Below, one piece after another: positions 53,901 through 62,430 of a stretch of 64,000 bases of DNA. The notes beneath the pieces are model-generated. The model was not told the DNA's origin. It was given only the letters and a program-made list of their open reading frames with translations, and did no database searches. The position numbers were made by a program, and so were the translations under genes. The DNA comes from Rhodopseudomonas_A sp036404135 (GTDB lineage Bacteria; Pseudomonadota; Alphaproteobacteria; Rhizobiales; Xanthobacteraceae). Within the stretch, counting starts at the first letter, position 1, and each line of letters starts with the position of its first letter. The DNA is taken from contig NZ_DASWPE010000022.1 of the NCBI RefSeq assembly GCF_036404135.1, positions 1 to 64,000 of the forward strand. Direction: 5' to 3'.

Positions 53901-54166
53901 GCGCCGTCGGTAGTGGCTTGGCTTGCCATATAGAGCATGCCTTCGACGCCGTTGATCTGCTCCTCGATCGGCGTTGCCACCGTCTCGGCGATCACCTTGG
54001 GGTTGGCGCCGGGATAGGTGGCGCGCACCACCACCGATGGCGGCACCACGTCGGGATATTCAGAGATCGGCATCGCCAGCAGCGAGATCAGCCCGGCCAG
54101 GAAGATCAGCACCGACAATACGCCGGCGAAGATCGGACGATCGATGAAGAATTTCGATAGATTCAT
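50966..54166 (-). CDS. RND efflux pump inner-membrane transporter (HAE1 family)
   Basis: A 1066-residue hydrophobic/amphiphilic efflux pump of the AcrB/MexF type. The N-terminus MNLSKFFIDRPIFAGVLSVL, the porter-loop region ISEYPDVVPPSV, and the helix 4 motif GIVVDDAIVVVENVER, with the Asp pair for proton transfer, are typical. It has 12 transmembrane helices and two large periplasmic loops. It follows its membrane-fusion partner by 27 bases. No outer-membrane factor is present in the window. Substrates unknown; probably several drugs or solvents. Confidence 0.95.
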   Translation of the reverse strand: MNLSKFFIDRPIFAGVLSVLIFLAGLISLLAMPISEYPDVVPPSVVVRATYPGANPKVIAETVATPIEEQINGVEGMLYMASQATTDGAMTLTVTFRLGTDPDKAQQLVQNRVAQAEPRLPAVVRQLGIITKKSSPDLTMVVHLLSPNNRYDMTYLRNYAVLNVKDRLARLDGVGDVQLYGAGDYSMRVWVDPQKAAEHALTASDIVKAIQAQNVEAAAGVVGASPSVKGLDLQLSVNAEGRLSTEEQFRDIVVKSGAKGEVTRLRDVARVELGASEYGLRSLLDNKQAVAIPIFQAPGSNALQISDSVRATMAEIQKTMPEGVEYQIVYDPTQFVRFSIEAVIHTLLEAIALVVVVVILFLQTWRASIIPLLAVPVSIVGTFAVMHVFGFSINALSLFGLVLAIGIVVDDAIVVVENVERNIEAGRSPRDATYQAMKEVSGPIIAIALVLIAVFVPLAFISGLTGQFYKQFALTIAISTVISAVNSLTLSPALAALLLKGRDDPKDRLTRILDRGLGWFFRGFNHAFARSAHGYSRGVGGVISGKAIVIGVYVVLVVATAGLFKLVPSGFVPGQDKQYLVGFARLPDGATLDRTEDVIRRMSDIAATQPGVESSVAFPGLSISGFTNSSNAGIVFSTLKPFEERKDASLSGAAIAMELNKKYAGIQEAFIAMFPPPPVNGLGTIGGFKLQIEDRAGLGYDALNDATKAFLAAMAKAPEIAGTFSSFQVNVPQLFADIDRTKALQLGVPVTEVFNTLQIYLGSYYVNDFNKFGRTYSVYVQADAPFRARADDIRQLKVRSASGDMVPLAALLKIHQSAGPERAIRYNGFLSSDINAAAAPGYSSGQAQEVATRIAAETLPPGFAFEWTDLTYQEFIAGNSGLWVFPLAILLVFLVLAALYESLTLPLSIIMIVPMGLLAAMFGVWLSKGDNNVFTQIGLIVLVGLSAKNAILIVEFARELEFAGRSPIKAAIEASRLRLRPILMTSMAFIMGVLPLVLSTGAGAEMRRAMGVAVFSGMIGVTLFGLFLTPVFYVLLRSVTGSKPLTQHGSGGTLAADDEVVEPVAG

Positions 54167-54193
54167 GGCCGCGCTCCGCTGCGAAGGTTTTTG

Positions 54194-55420
54194 TTAGCGC
54201 TGCGCGAGCTGGCTGGCGGCAGCGAGCCGCGGACCGGCGCCGCCGGCGTCGGCCAGATCGGACTTCAGCAACGCGCCGGGACGCACCCGCTGCAAGCCGT
54301 TGACCACCACGCGATCGCCGGATTGCAGCCCCGAGGTCACGATCCGCAGCCCCTCGACATTGCCGCCGAGCGTGATCGCGCGGTACAGCGCGCGGTTGTC
54401 GTTGCCGACCACCATCACGAACTTCTTGTCCTGGTCGGTGCCGATCGCACGCTCCTCCACCATCACCAGCGTCTGCTGCTGCGGCTGTCCCATCCGCAGT
54501 CGCGCGAACTGGCCGGGGATCAGCCGGCCGTCGGCGTTGTCGAACGCGGCGCGCACCCGGATGGTGCCGCTCTGGCCGTTGACCTGATTATCGATCAGCT
54601 GGATGTGGCCCTTCACGCTGTCGCCGCCGGAGGTCGACATCTCGACCGGAATGCGGTCGAGCTTGCCGGAAGCGCCGCCGATCGAATTCAGCGCCCGGAT
54701 CACCACCTCTTCGTCAGCATCGAAACTGGCATAGATCGGGTTGATCGAGACCAGCGAGGTCAGCACCGGCGATGACGTGCCGGCGGCGACCAGGTTGCCG
54801 ACGGTGACTTCGATCTTGCCGACCCGGCCGTCCACCGGGGCGCGGACCTGGGTGTAATCCAGGTTGAGCTTGGCCGATTGCAGCGTGGCTTCCGCCGCCG
54901 CCACATTGGCGATGGCTTCGCGACTGGCGTTGTCACGCTGGTCGAAATCTCGCTTGGTGACGATATTGTTGCCGACCAACTGGCGGCCGCGTTCGAGTTC
55001 GCCAGCGGCGAACAGCGCGCGGGCCTTCGCCGCCTCGAGCTGGGCCTGCGCCTTGTCGACCTCGGCCGCATAGGGCGCGGGATCGATCGCAAACAGCAGG
55101 TCGCCGGCCTTGACCAGCGCGCCCTCGGTGAACCGCGCGGTCTGAATGGCGCCGGCGACGCGCGGCCGCAGTTCGACGCGGTTGACCGCCTCCAACCGGC
55201 CGGAGAAATCGTCCCACAAGGTGGCCTGCCGCGGCTGCACCACCGCGACGGTGACGGGGACAGCCTGTTCGGGCGGCGGCGCGCTCGCGGTCGCCTGCTC
55301 GACATGGAAATAGCGGTCGGTGATCACCGACCCGGCAAGAATCGCGGCCCCGGCCACAGCCAGGCCGACGATGGTTCGGCGGAAACGGTGGGACGGCGGG
55401 ACGATGGCGGACGACGTCAT
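54194..55420 (-). CDS. RND efflux periplasmic adaptor (membrane fusion protein)
   Basis: A 408-residue HlyD-family adaptor. The N-terminal helix (FRRTIVGLAVAGAAILAGSV) anchors it, without an obvious lipobox. The barrel-sandwich and hairpin region include VELRPRVAGAIQTARFTEGALV and VRAPVDGRVGKIEVTVGNLV, and the beta-barrel lies C-terminal. The ATG at 55420 (MTSSAIV) is preferred to an upstream one at 55432. It opens the efflux operon and is divergent from tetR. Confidence 0.94.
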   Translation of the reverse strand: MTSSAIVPPSHRFRRTIVGLAVAGAAILAGSVITDRYFHVEQATASAPPPEQAVPVTVAVVQPRQATLWDDFSGRLEAVNRVELRPRVAGAIQTARFTEGALVKAGDLLFAIDPAPYAAEVDKAQAQLEAAKARALFAAGELERGRQLVGNNIVTKRDFDQRDNASREAIANVAAAEATLQSAKLNLDYTQVRAPVDGRVGKIEVTVGNLVAAGTSSPVLTSLVSINPIYASFDADEEVVIRALNSIGGASGKLDRIPVEMSTSGGDSVKGHIQLIDNQVNGQSGTIRVRAAFDNADGRLIPGQFARLRMGQPQQQTLVMVEERAIGTDQDKKFVMVVGNDNRALYRAITLGGNVEGLRIVTSGLQSGDRVVVNGLQRVRPGALLKSDLADAGGAGPRLAAASQLAQR

Positions 55421-55434
55421 GTGGCGCTCCATAA

Positions 55435-55452
55435 CTGTAGTGCTTGCTACAG
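55435..55452. promoter_or_regulatory. Candidate TetR operator of the RND operon
   Basis: The dyad ctgtag-tgcttg-ctacag lies 15 bases upstream of the adaptor ATG in the 102-base divergent gap between the efflux operon and the tetR gene. A further half-site (atgtag) follows at 55453. TetR repressors of RND pumps usually bind such sites over the promoter. Binding is inferred. Confidence 0.6.
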
Positions 55453-55522
55453 ATGTAGAGGTGGACGTCCGTCGTCAAGAGCATTATGTATCACGCACTA
55501 AGAAAAGTCGAGGTAACAGCAA

Positions 55523-56152
55523 ATGGCGATGGGTCGTCCCCGCGCCTTCGACGCCGACAAGGCGTTGGACGAAGCGATGGAAGTCTTCTGGCGACACGGA
55601 TATGAGGGCGCCACGATTGCGCAACTCACTGATGTGATGGGCATAAATCCGCCCAGCCTGTATGCGGCATTCGGCAGCAAGGAAGGCCTGTTGCGGGCCG
55701 CGCTGGACCGCTACACCGCCAAGCGTGCGGCCTTTCTAACGGAAATTTTACGAGCCCCGACCGCCCGCGCGGTGGCCGAAAAGCTGCTGATGGGGATCGC
55801 CGACGTGCAGACAGACCCCACACATCCGCCGGGCTGCCTCCTGGTCCAGGGGGGGCTCGCCTGCGGAACCGGCTCGGAGAATGTGCCGTTCGAGCTGGCC
55901 TCGCGCCGCGCCGAGACCGAGGATCGGTTGCGGGAGCGGTTTGAGCAAGCCAAGGCTGAAGGCGATCTGACCGCCACCGCCGATCCGGCGGCGCTGGCGC
56001 GTTATCTGTCGGCGGTGACCGTGGGCATGGGCGTGATGGCCTCCTCCGGCGCCGGGCGCGACGAACTGCGCGAGATCGCCAGCCTGTCGCTAAAGGCCTT
56101 CGATCAGCGCACCGCGGCTGGCCGCATGCCCGCAACGGAATCAGGCGCTTAA
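55523..56152 (+). CDS. TetR family regulator of the RND pump
   Basis: A 209-residue regulator. The DNA-binding domain has GRPRAFDADKALDEAMEVFW, ATIAQLTDVMGI and PSLYAAFGSKEGLLRAAL, matching the pump-repressor branch with the YAAFGSKE turn. The C-terminal domain contains a Cys (PPGCLLVQGG) common in this branch. It is divergent from the RND operon, with a dyad between them. It should repress the pump until an inducer binds. Confidence 0.92.
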   Translation: MAMGRPRAFDADKALDEAMEVFWRHGYEGATIAQLTDVMGINPPSLYAAFGSKEGLLRAALDRYTAKRAAFLTEILRAPTARAVAEKLLMGIADVQTDPTHPPGCLLVQGGLACGTGSENVPFELASRRAETEDRLRERFEQAKAEGDLTATADPAALARYLSAVTVGMGVMASSGAGRDELREIASLSLKAFDQRTAAGRMPATESGA

Positions 56153-56159
56153 GTTCGTT

Positions 56160-56268
56160 ATTGCGAGGAGCGCTTGCGACGAAGCAATCCAGGGCCACAC
56201 GCGCAGCCCCAGAATTGCTTCGCTGTTCGGCGGGCGCAGCGCGCCGTCCTCGGGTCGCGGCGGCAATA
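56160..56268. repeat. cattgcgag-type dispersed palindromic repeat, copy 3
   Basis: Begins attgcgag and runs to ggcaata. The core stem cgaagcaatcc pairs imperfectly with ccagaattgcttcg (two mismatches), so this is the most decayed of three copies. It lies just after the tetR stop and before the convergent aminotransferase stop. Confidence 0.8.
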
Positions 56269-56326
56269 ATTTTAATGCTGTATTTCGGCCAGGCTCTGAG
56301 GACGACGATCGGTCGCGGGGCGTGCC

Positions 56327-57349
56327 TCACCGCGTCAGCAGATCGGCGACGGCGTGCCGGACGATCGCATTGTGCTCCACTTTGCCGATCGAGATTCTGA
56401 CCCAGTTCGGCAACGCCGGATACCCCCGACCGATTGCGATGCCCTTGCCGGCCAGCGCTGCCGCCACCTCGTGATGCGGACGCTTCGCGTCGAAGAACAC
56501 GAAATTGCCCTGCGAGTCGGTGAAGCGAACATCGTGCTGCCGAAACAGCGCGTGCCAGGCCTCGCGCTCGGCCGCCACCGCGGCGCGCACGGAAGCGATG
56601 TAAGTCGCGTCGCGCAGGCTCGCATTCGCCGCCGCCACGCTCAGCCGGTTGAGGTCGAAGAACGCCCCGACGCCAAGCTGGTTCAGCGCGGCCGCGAGAT
56701 CGGCCGGCGCCAGCGCGTAACCGAAGCACAGGCCGGCGAGCCCGTGCAGCTTCGCAAAGGTCCTGAATACCACCACCCGGGCGCCGTCGCGGACCAGACC
56801 CGCGGCGGTGAGTTGGTCGAAATCCGGCAAGAAATCGAGATAGGCTTCGTCGACGATCACCAGCGTCCGCTCGGACAGCCGTCGCACGAAGTCGATAAAC
56901 TCCGTCGCAGGCGCGACGATGCCGGTCGGATTATGCGGGTTGACCAGATACACCGCCCGCGTCCTATCGTTCACCCGGCGAGCAATCGCGGCAAAGTCGT
57001 TCTCCAGCCGGTCGGTCAGCGGGATGCCGACGACGCGGCCGCCCACGGGGACGACGGCATCGACCAGCGCGGTGTAGCCCGGCTCGCAAGAGATGAACTC
57101 CCCTCCCGGCCCGCCTTGCGCCGACACATACAAACCAAGCACGTTGAGACACTCGCCGAGCACGATCTGCCCGGTCGGCAGATTCTCCCGCGCGGCGATG
57201 GTCGCCATCAGCTCGGCGCGCGCGTCAACCGGATAGGAACTCAGATCGGTGAGCGCGACCTTGACCGCCTGCAACGCCAGCGGCGATGGCCCGAGCGGAT
57301 TTTCGTTCAAGGACAGACGGATTGGCGCGGGCTGCGGCGGGACGGTCAT
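56327..57349 (-). CDS. Histidinol-phosphate aminotransferase-like PLP enzyme
   Basis: A 340-residue fold-type I aminotransferase. It begins with the HisC-type LSLNENPLGPSP. The PLP contacts are PHNPTG, VDEAYLDFLPD and RTFAKLHGLAGLCFGY, which carries the Schiff-base Lys. The C-terminal Arg in WVRISIG binds carboxylate. At least one other hisC would be expected in the histidine operon elsewhere, so this may act on other amino acids (for example tyrosine or phenylalanine). It is transcribed alone, with a 105-base gap before the sulfonate operon end. Confidence 0.88.
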   Translation of the reverse strand: MTVPPQPAPIRLSLNENPLGPSPLALQAVKVALTDLSSYPVDARAELMATIAARENLPTGQIVLGECLNVLGLYVSAQGGPGGEFISCEPGYTALVDAVVPVGGRVVGIPLTDRLENDFAAIARRVNDRTRAVYLVNPHNPTGIVAPATEFIDFVRRLSERTLVIVDEAYLDFLPDFDQLTAAGLVRDGARVVVFRTFAKLHGLAGLCFGYALAPADLAAALNQLGVGAFFDLNRLSVAAANASLRDATYIASVRAAVAAEREAWHALFRQHDVRFTDSQGNFVFFDAKRPHHEVAAALAGKGIAIGRGYPALPNWVRISIGKVEHNAIVRHAVADLLTR

Positions 57350-57454
57350 GGCGTGTCAGTCTCACTCACCAGGCGCTCATCGCGTTCGGACAATCCACTT
57401 CGTAGCGGCGAGAAGCTGTCGCGACGAAGCTGGCAGCGGGCGATCGTCCCGCAC

Positions 57455-58306
57455 TTATGTTTTACCCTTCCACGGCACCGCCCTACGTTCGATTCCGCGC
57501 ATCACCAGTTCGAAGGCATAGGCCACCGCGCCGATCGCCAGGATGCCCAAGATGACGACGTCGGTGCGCAGAAAATTCGACGCGTTGAACACCATCTTGC
57601 CGAGCCCGGCATCGGCGGCGACCATTTCGGCGGCGACCAGCGTGGTCCAGCCCACCCCCATGCCGATCCGCAAGCCGACCAGGATCTCCGGCAGCGCGCT
57701 CGGGATGATGACGTGCCGGATCAGCTGCAGCGTCGAGGCGCCCATCGAGCGCGCCGCATGGATCTGCTCCTGCCCGGCGGAGCGCACGCCGGCGCGGGCG
57801 GCCAGCGCCACCGGCGCAAAGATCGCGAGAAACAACAGCAGGATCTTGGACAATTCGCCGATCCCGAACCACACGATCATCAGCGGCAGATAGGCCAAGG
57901 GCGGCAGCGGCCGATAGAATTCGAGCGGCGGATCGAACAGGCCGCGGGCGATCCGCGATACCCCCATGGCGATGCCGATCGGAATGCCGATCAGCGCCGC
58001 CAGCGCGAACGCCAGGAATACGCGCGACATGCTGCAGAGAAAATGCACGCCGAGCGTATGGCCGTCGAGTTCGCCGGCCGAAGCCTGCTGCAACGCGGTC
58101 CAGATCGTTTCCGGCTTCGGCAGAAACAACGGCTTGATCAGCCCGAGATGCGTGGCGCCCCACCACAGCGCCAGCAGCGCGGCGATGCTGAGCGCGTTCA
58201 GCGCCAGGCTCGATCCTTCGCCGAGCTGGCGATAGCGGCTGGTCTTCTGCCGCAACGGTGATACGACCGCGGCGTCAGGCTCCGGCTCTGCCGCGGTCAT
58301 CGTCAT
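57455..58306 (-). CDS. Sulfonate/taurine ABC permease, TauC-like
   Basis: A 283-residue permease with six helices and the EAA loop (RSMGASTLQLIRHVIIPSALPE). The stretch WTTLVAAEMVAADAGLGKMV is diagnostic of the nitrate/sulfonate/taurine (SsuC/TauC) family. It overlaps the ATPase stop by one base (TGATG). It is the last gene of the sulfonate operon. Confidence 0.92.
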   Translation of the reverse strand: MTMTAAEPEPDAAVVSPLRQKTSRYRQLGEGSSLALNALSIAALLALWWGATHLGLIKPLFLPKPETIWTALQQASAGELDGHTLGVHFLCSMSRVFLAFALAALIGIPIGIAMGVSRIARGLFDPPLEFYRPLPPLAYLPLMIVWFGIGELSKILLLFLAIFAPVALAARAGVRSAGQEQIHAARSMGASTLQLIRHVIIPSALPEILVGLRIGMGVGWTTLVAAEMVAADAGLGKMVFNASNFLRTDVVILGILAIGAVAYAFELVMRGIERRAVPWKGKT

Positions 58307-59112
58307 CAGGCCACGGCGAGCGTGTCACGCTGCCGGATCGCGGCCAGCACGAATTCGCGCATCGCGATGAAATCCGGATCCGACTTCACCTTGCGGGCGT
58401 CGCGGCAGGCGATGAAGCGGAGGCCGAAATCGAGCGCGATGCTGCGTTCGATCTTTCCCGGGCGCGGCGTCATGATCACCAGGCGGGTGGCGAGAAACAA
58501 CGCCTCCTCGACCGAGTGGGTGATGAAGAACATCATCTTTCCGGTGCGGTGCCAGACGTCCAGGATCAATTCCTGCAGCTGTTCGCGGGTCAAGGCGTCG
58601 AGCGCGCCGAGCGGCTCGTCCATCAGCAGCACCTGCGGGTCGCAGGCCAGCGCGCGGGCGATGCCGACGCGCTGCTGCATGCCGCCGGACAGTTCATAGA
58701 CCATCTTGGTTTCGAGATCGGCCAGCCCGACCAGCCTGAGTTGCTCGCGCGCCAGCGCGTAACGCGCCGGCCTGGCGACGCCGCGCATCCGCAGCCCGAA
58801 GGCGACGTTGTCGATCACGTTGAGCCACGGCATCAGCGCGTGCTTCTGGAACACCACGCCGCGATCGGACGACGGCCCCGCGATCGGCCGGCCGTGCAGC
58901 CGCACGCTGCCGCCGGTCGGCGGCAGGAACCCGGCGATCACCGACAGCAGCGTGGTTTTACCGCAGCCGGAGGCGCCGATCGCCACCACGAATTCGCCCG
59001 CCGCGATCGACAGGCTGACATGGTCGAGCGCCGCGACGCTGCCGTCTTGCGTGGCATAACGCACCGACACGTCGTCGACCATCAAAGCCGCCGCGGCCGC
59101 CGCAGCCGTCAT
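58306..59112 (-). CDS. Taurine-type ABC ATP-binding protein, TauB-like
   Basis: A 268-residue ATPase. Walker A is IGASGCGKTTLLSV, the signature LSGGMQQRVGIARAL, Walker B VLLMDEPLGALD and the switch His is in FITHSVEEAL. The C-terminal MREFVLAAI tail is like TauB/SsuB. Its ATG overlaps the binding-protein stop (ATGA at 59109-59112), so it is translated with it. Confidence 0.93.
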   Translation of the reverse strand: MTAAAAAAALMVDDVSVRYATQDGSVAALDHVSLSIAAGEFVVAIGASGCGKTTLLSVIAGFLPPTGGSVRLHGRPIAGPSSDRGVVFQKHALMPWLNVIDNVAFGLRMRGVARPARYALAREQLRLVGLADLETKMVYELSGGMQQRVGIARALACDPQVLLMDEPLGALDALTREQLQELILDVWHRTGKMMFFITHSVEEALFLATRLVIMTPRPGKIERSIALDFGLRFIACRDARKVKSDPDFIAMREFVLAAIRQRDTLAVA

Positions 59113-60116
59113 CGCGCCGCCGCCGCGGCGTATTCGGCGTTGACGAAATTCGAGAAGTCGGCCGGCACCTCGACGATGCGGCCCTGCGCCTTCAGGAACT
59201 GCGCGGTGTTGGCCAATGCCTTGGCCACGCCGCCGTCCTTGCCGCCGCCGAGCCAGGCCGACGAGGCCTGCGCCGCCGCTGCCGGGAAGGCGTAGCTGTC
59301 GAGCGTCGCCGGCACGTCTTCGGCTTTCGCGCCGACCACGCGGGCGATGGTCTTGACCTCGCTGGACTCCGCGGTGTAGCGCGCCTTGTCCTGCCGATAG
59401 GCATCGTCCGCCGCCGCCAATTGCTTGACCAGCGCGGTGACGAACGGCTTGTTGTCAGCGGCCCAAGCCTTGTTGACGATCACCGCGTCGAAGGTCGGCG
59501 CGCCGAGCTTGGCGACGTCGGCCGACGACAGGATCACCTTGCCGCCATCGGCCTTGACCCGGCTCAGCACCGGATCCCACACGAAGGTGCCGTCGATGTC
59601 GCCGCGCTCCCAGGCCGCGGCAATCTCCTGCGGCCGCAGATTAATGATCTGCACCTCGCCCGGCTTGATGCCGGCCTTGCTGAGCGCGTAGATCAACTGA
59701 TAATGCGCCGTCGAAGCCAGCGGCGTGGCGATCTTCTTGCCCTTGAGGCCGGCGAGGTCGGCGATCCCGGAATTCCGCGTCACCACCAGTTGCTCGGCAT
59801 TGTTGATGTCGTCGAGCACCCAGACCACCTCGATGTCGAGGCCCTGCGCGATCGCCGCGGTCGCGGGGCTCGATCCGACCTCGCCGATCGGCACGTCGCC
59901 CGATGCCATCGCCTTGATCACGTCGCCGCCGCCGCCGAAAATCTTCCAGTTGATCTTGTAGCCGGTCGACCGCTCTACCGCGCCGGCGGCCTGCGCGACG
60001 AGGAACGGCACGATCATGTCCTGGTGCGCGATGGTGACTTCGCGGGTCTGCGCGTGGAGTTGCGTGCCCCACAAGCCGAATGCCAGCGACAGCAAAAGCC
60101 ACGCCTTGGATTTCAT
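59109..60116 (-). CDS. Taurine-type ABC substrate-binding protein, TauA-like
   Basis: A 335-residue periplasmic protein with signal peptide MKSKAWLLLSLAFGLWG and cleavage at LHAQT. The mature part, VTIAHQDMIVPFLVAQ and NWKIFGGGGDVIKAMASGDVPIGEVGSSP, is typical of TauA. The ATG at 60116 has ggagac at a suitable distance. It probably binds taurine or a related sulfonate. No tauD dioxygenase follows in the window, so desulfonation may rest on the SsuD-type enzyme. Confidence 0.92.
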   Translation of the reverse strand: MKSKAWLLLSLAFGLWGTQLHAQTREVTIAHQDMIVPFLVAQAAGAVERSTGYKINWKIFGGGGDVIKAMASGDVPIGEVGSSPATAAIAQGLDIEVVWVLDDINNAEQLVVTRNSGIADLAGLKGKKIATPLASTAHYQLIYALSKAGIKPGEVQIINLRPQEIAAAWERGDIDGTFVWDPVLSRVKADGGKVILSSADVAKLGAPTFDAVIVNKAWAADNKPFVTALVKQLAAADDAYRQDKARYTAESSEVKTIARVVGAKAEDVPATLDSYAFPAAAAQASSAWLGGGKDGGVAKALANTAQFLKAQGRIVEVPADFSNFVNAEYAAAAAR

Positions 60117-60186
60117 CTTTTGTCTCCTGTCCTTCGTTCGCTCGCCGACCCGTTTCGAACGCCGGCAGCCGACTCCATGGCCCGCG

Positions 60187-60762
60187 TCAATCCCACAAGG
60201 CGCGCGCGCTCGGCAGGCTGACCTCGGCGAGTTTCACCGCGTCGACGTCCTGATCGATCACCACATACTGCCCCTGCCAATAGGCCAGCGCCGCGCCGCG
60301 CGGCCCGGCGCGAACATCGAGCACCCGGCCGATCAGCACGGCGTGGGAATGTCGTTCGACGATGTGCTCGATCTCGCAATCGATCGCCGCCAGCGCGCCG
60401 ACCAACAGCGGCACGCCGGAGACCCGCGTGGTCCATTCCGCGCCGGAGAACCGCGCCTCGCCCTGGACGCCGCCCTTGCCGGCAAAGCGCTCGGCAAGCT
60501 CGAGCTGATCCGCCGACAGAATGTTGACGCCGAAGAAGCCGTGGCGCTTCAACAGCGGCCATGACGACGCCTGCCGGTTGATGCTGACGATCAGCGATGG
60601 CGGCTCGATCGACAGCGAGGCCACCGAGGTCACGGTCATGCCGGCCCGCTCGGCGCCCTGCCCGGTGGTGACGATGCTGACGCCGCCGGCGAGATGGCGC
60701 ATCGCGCCGCGAAACTCCGCAGACGTCGCCGCGACCCTGACATCGCGGACCGTGGCATTCAT
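60187..60762 (-). CDS. Flavin reductase (HpaC/DIM6 family)
   Basis: A 191-residue flavin reductase domain protein. AMRHLAGGVSIVTTG, GMTVTSVASLSIEPPSL and FGVNILSADQLELAERFAG are the standard blocks for FMN binding. It most likely supplies FMNH2 to the SsuD monooxygenase three genes upstream. The ATG at 60762 (gagg seven bases upstream) is preferred to a GTG at 60774 that overlaps the ssuB stop. It is not related to SsuE of Escherichia coli. Confidence 0.92.
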   Translation of the reverse strand: MNATVRDVRVAATSAEFRGAMRHLAGGVSIVTTGQGAERAGMTVTSVASLSIEPPSLIVSINRQASSWPLLKRHGFFGVNILSADQLELAERFAGKGGVQGEARFSGAEWTTRVSGVPLLVGALAAIDCEIEHIVERHSHAVLIGRVLDVRAGPRGAALAYWQGQYVVIDQDVDAVKLAEVSLPSARALWD

Positions 60763-60770
60763 GCTACGCC

Positions 60771-61616
60771 TCACAAATCTGTGGTGCCGTCGGCACCTTC
60801 GAGCAGATCCCGCAAAATCGAGCCTTCCAGCGCGGCGAGTTCGGCGGAGCCGCGGTCCCGAGGCCGCGCGATGTCGACGCTGATGTCGTGCGCGATCCGG
60901 CCGTCCTCGATCACCAGCACCCGGTCGGCGAGCGCGACCGCTTCCGCGACGTCATGGGTCACCAGGATCGCGGTGAAGCCCTGGTCGCGCCACACCCGCT
61001 CCAACAGGCGCTGCATCGAGATCCGGGTCAGCGCATCGAGCGCGCCGAGCGGCTCGTCGAACGCCAGCACCCGCGGATCGCCGACCAGCGCGCGCGCCAG
61101 CGCGACGCGCTGTTTCTGCCCACCGGACAACACCGCCGGCCATTGCTGGCGCTTATCCTCGAGGCCGACATCGTTCAATGCGGTTTCGGCGCGCGCCCTG
61201 GCATCCGGCTGGCCGCGGTCGCGGCCGAGCCCGACTTCGACGTTGGACAGCACCCGCGCCCATGGCAGCAGCCGCGGCTCCTGAAACATGATGCGGATGT
61301 CCTGCGTCCGCGCGGTTTCGCCGAAGGCGATGCTGCCGGTGGTGGCCTGATCGAGCCCGGCGATCAGCCGCAGCAGCGTGCTCTTGCCGCAACCGCTGCG
61401 CCCGACGATGGCGACAAACTGTCCGGCGGCGATCGTCAGATCGATGCCGCGCAGCACCTGATTGTCGCCGAAGGACTTGGTGAGGCCGCGGATCGTCAGC
61501 GGCAGTCCGCGCCCGTCCGGCTCGCCGACGCTGCGCAACACCGGCGTAGCGCGTTCGGCGACGGCGGCCGGCGTCACCGCCGGGGTATCCGAAACCAGGC
61601 GAAGCGATTGCTGCAT
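60771..61616 (-). CDS. ssuB: Aliphatic sulfonate ABC ATP-binding protein
   Basis: A 281-residue ATPase. Walker A is VGRSGCGKSTLLRL, the SsuB-type FQEPRLLPWARVLSNV is present, the signature is LSGGQKQRVALARAL and Walker B is VLAFDEPLGALD. The N-terminal 40 residues are a poorly conserved extension. It drives uptake of alkanesulfonates together with the SsuC permease encoded just upstream. Confidence 0.94.
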   Translation of the reverse strand: MQQSLRLVSDTPAVTPAAVAERATPVLRSVGEPDGRGLPLTIRGLTKSFGDNQVLRGIDLTIAAGQFVAIVGRSGCGKSTLLRLIAGLDQATTGSIAFGETARTQDIRIMFQEPRLLPWARVLSNVEVGLGRDRGQPDARARAETALNDVGLEDKRQQWPAVLSGGQKQRVALARALVGDPRVLAFDEPLGALDALTRISMQRLLERVWRDQGFTAILVTHDVAEAVALADRVLVIEDGRIAHDISVDIARPRDRGSAELAALEGSILRDLLEGADGTTDL

Positions 61617-61623
61617 GGCGGCC

Positions 61624-62430
61624 TCAATGTTGCTGGAACGCGGGATGCCAGGACAGCGTCAGCCGCTCCAGCAGTCTCGCCGTGCTATCGGCGACCTTGC
61701 CGAGCAAGGCGTAGATCAGGATGCTCAGCACCACGACGTCGAGCAGCATGAATTCGCGCGCCTGCATCGCCATGTAGCCCAGCCCGGACGACGCCGCGAT
61801 GGTCTCGGCGACGATCAGCGTCAGCCACATGATGCCGAGCGCAAAGCGCACGCCGACGAAGATCGACGGCAGCGCGCTCGGGAAGATCACCCGGCGAAAC
61901 AACTCGCCGTTGCTCATGCCGTAGATCCGGCCCATCTCTATCAGTTGCGGATCGACGGTGCGGATGCCGTGCAGGGTGTTGAGGTAGATCGGAAAGAACA
62001 CGCCGAGCGCCACCAGGAACAGCTTGGCGGATTCGTCGATGCCGAACCACAGGATCACCAGCGGAATCAGCGCCAGATGCGGAATGTTGCGCACCATCTG
62101 CAGCGTGGTGTCGGTGAGCTTGCTGGACAGCTGCGACAGCCCGTTGGCGAGCCCGAAGGCAAAGCCGATGCCGCCGCCGATCGCAAAGCCGACCGAGGCG
62201 CGCCAGAAGCTGACCCAGATGTTGTTGGCGAGATCGCCGGACAACAGCAGCTTCCAGCCCGCCAGCGCGACGTCGCTCGGCGCCGGCAGCACCCGGGTCG
62301 GCACCAGGCCGGTGACGCAGGCAAGCTGCCAGGCGATCAGGATCAGCAATGGCACGATCCATTGCGTCAGGCCGTCGGCGCGCGGCCAACGCAGCGTGCG
62401 AAACCGCGGCAGGGTGTCGGTCAGGCTCAT
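61624..62430 (-). CDS. ssuC: Aliphatic sulfonate ABC permease
   Basis: A 268-residue permease with six helices. The EAA loop is RIYGMSNGELFRRVIFPSALPS, and LTLIVAETIAASSGLGYMAM is the SsuC signature. It overlaps the ssuD stop (ATGA) and is seven bases from ssuB. Confidence 0.94.
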   Translation of the reverse strand: MSLTDTLPRFRTLRWPRADGLTQWIVPLLILIAWQLACVTGLVPTRVLPAPSDVALAGWKLLLSGDLANNIWVSFWRASVGFAIGGGIGFAFGLANGLSQLSSKLTDTTLQMVRNIPHLALIPLVILWFGIDESAKLFLVALGVFFPIYLNTLHGIRTVDPQLIEMGRIYGMSNGELFRRVIFPSALPSIFVGVRFALGIMWLTLIVAETIAASSGLGYMAMQAREFMLLDVVVLSILIYALLGKVADSTARLLERLTLSWHPAFQQH

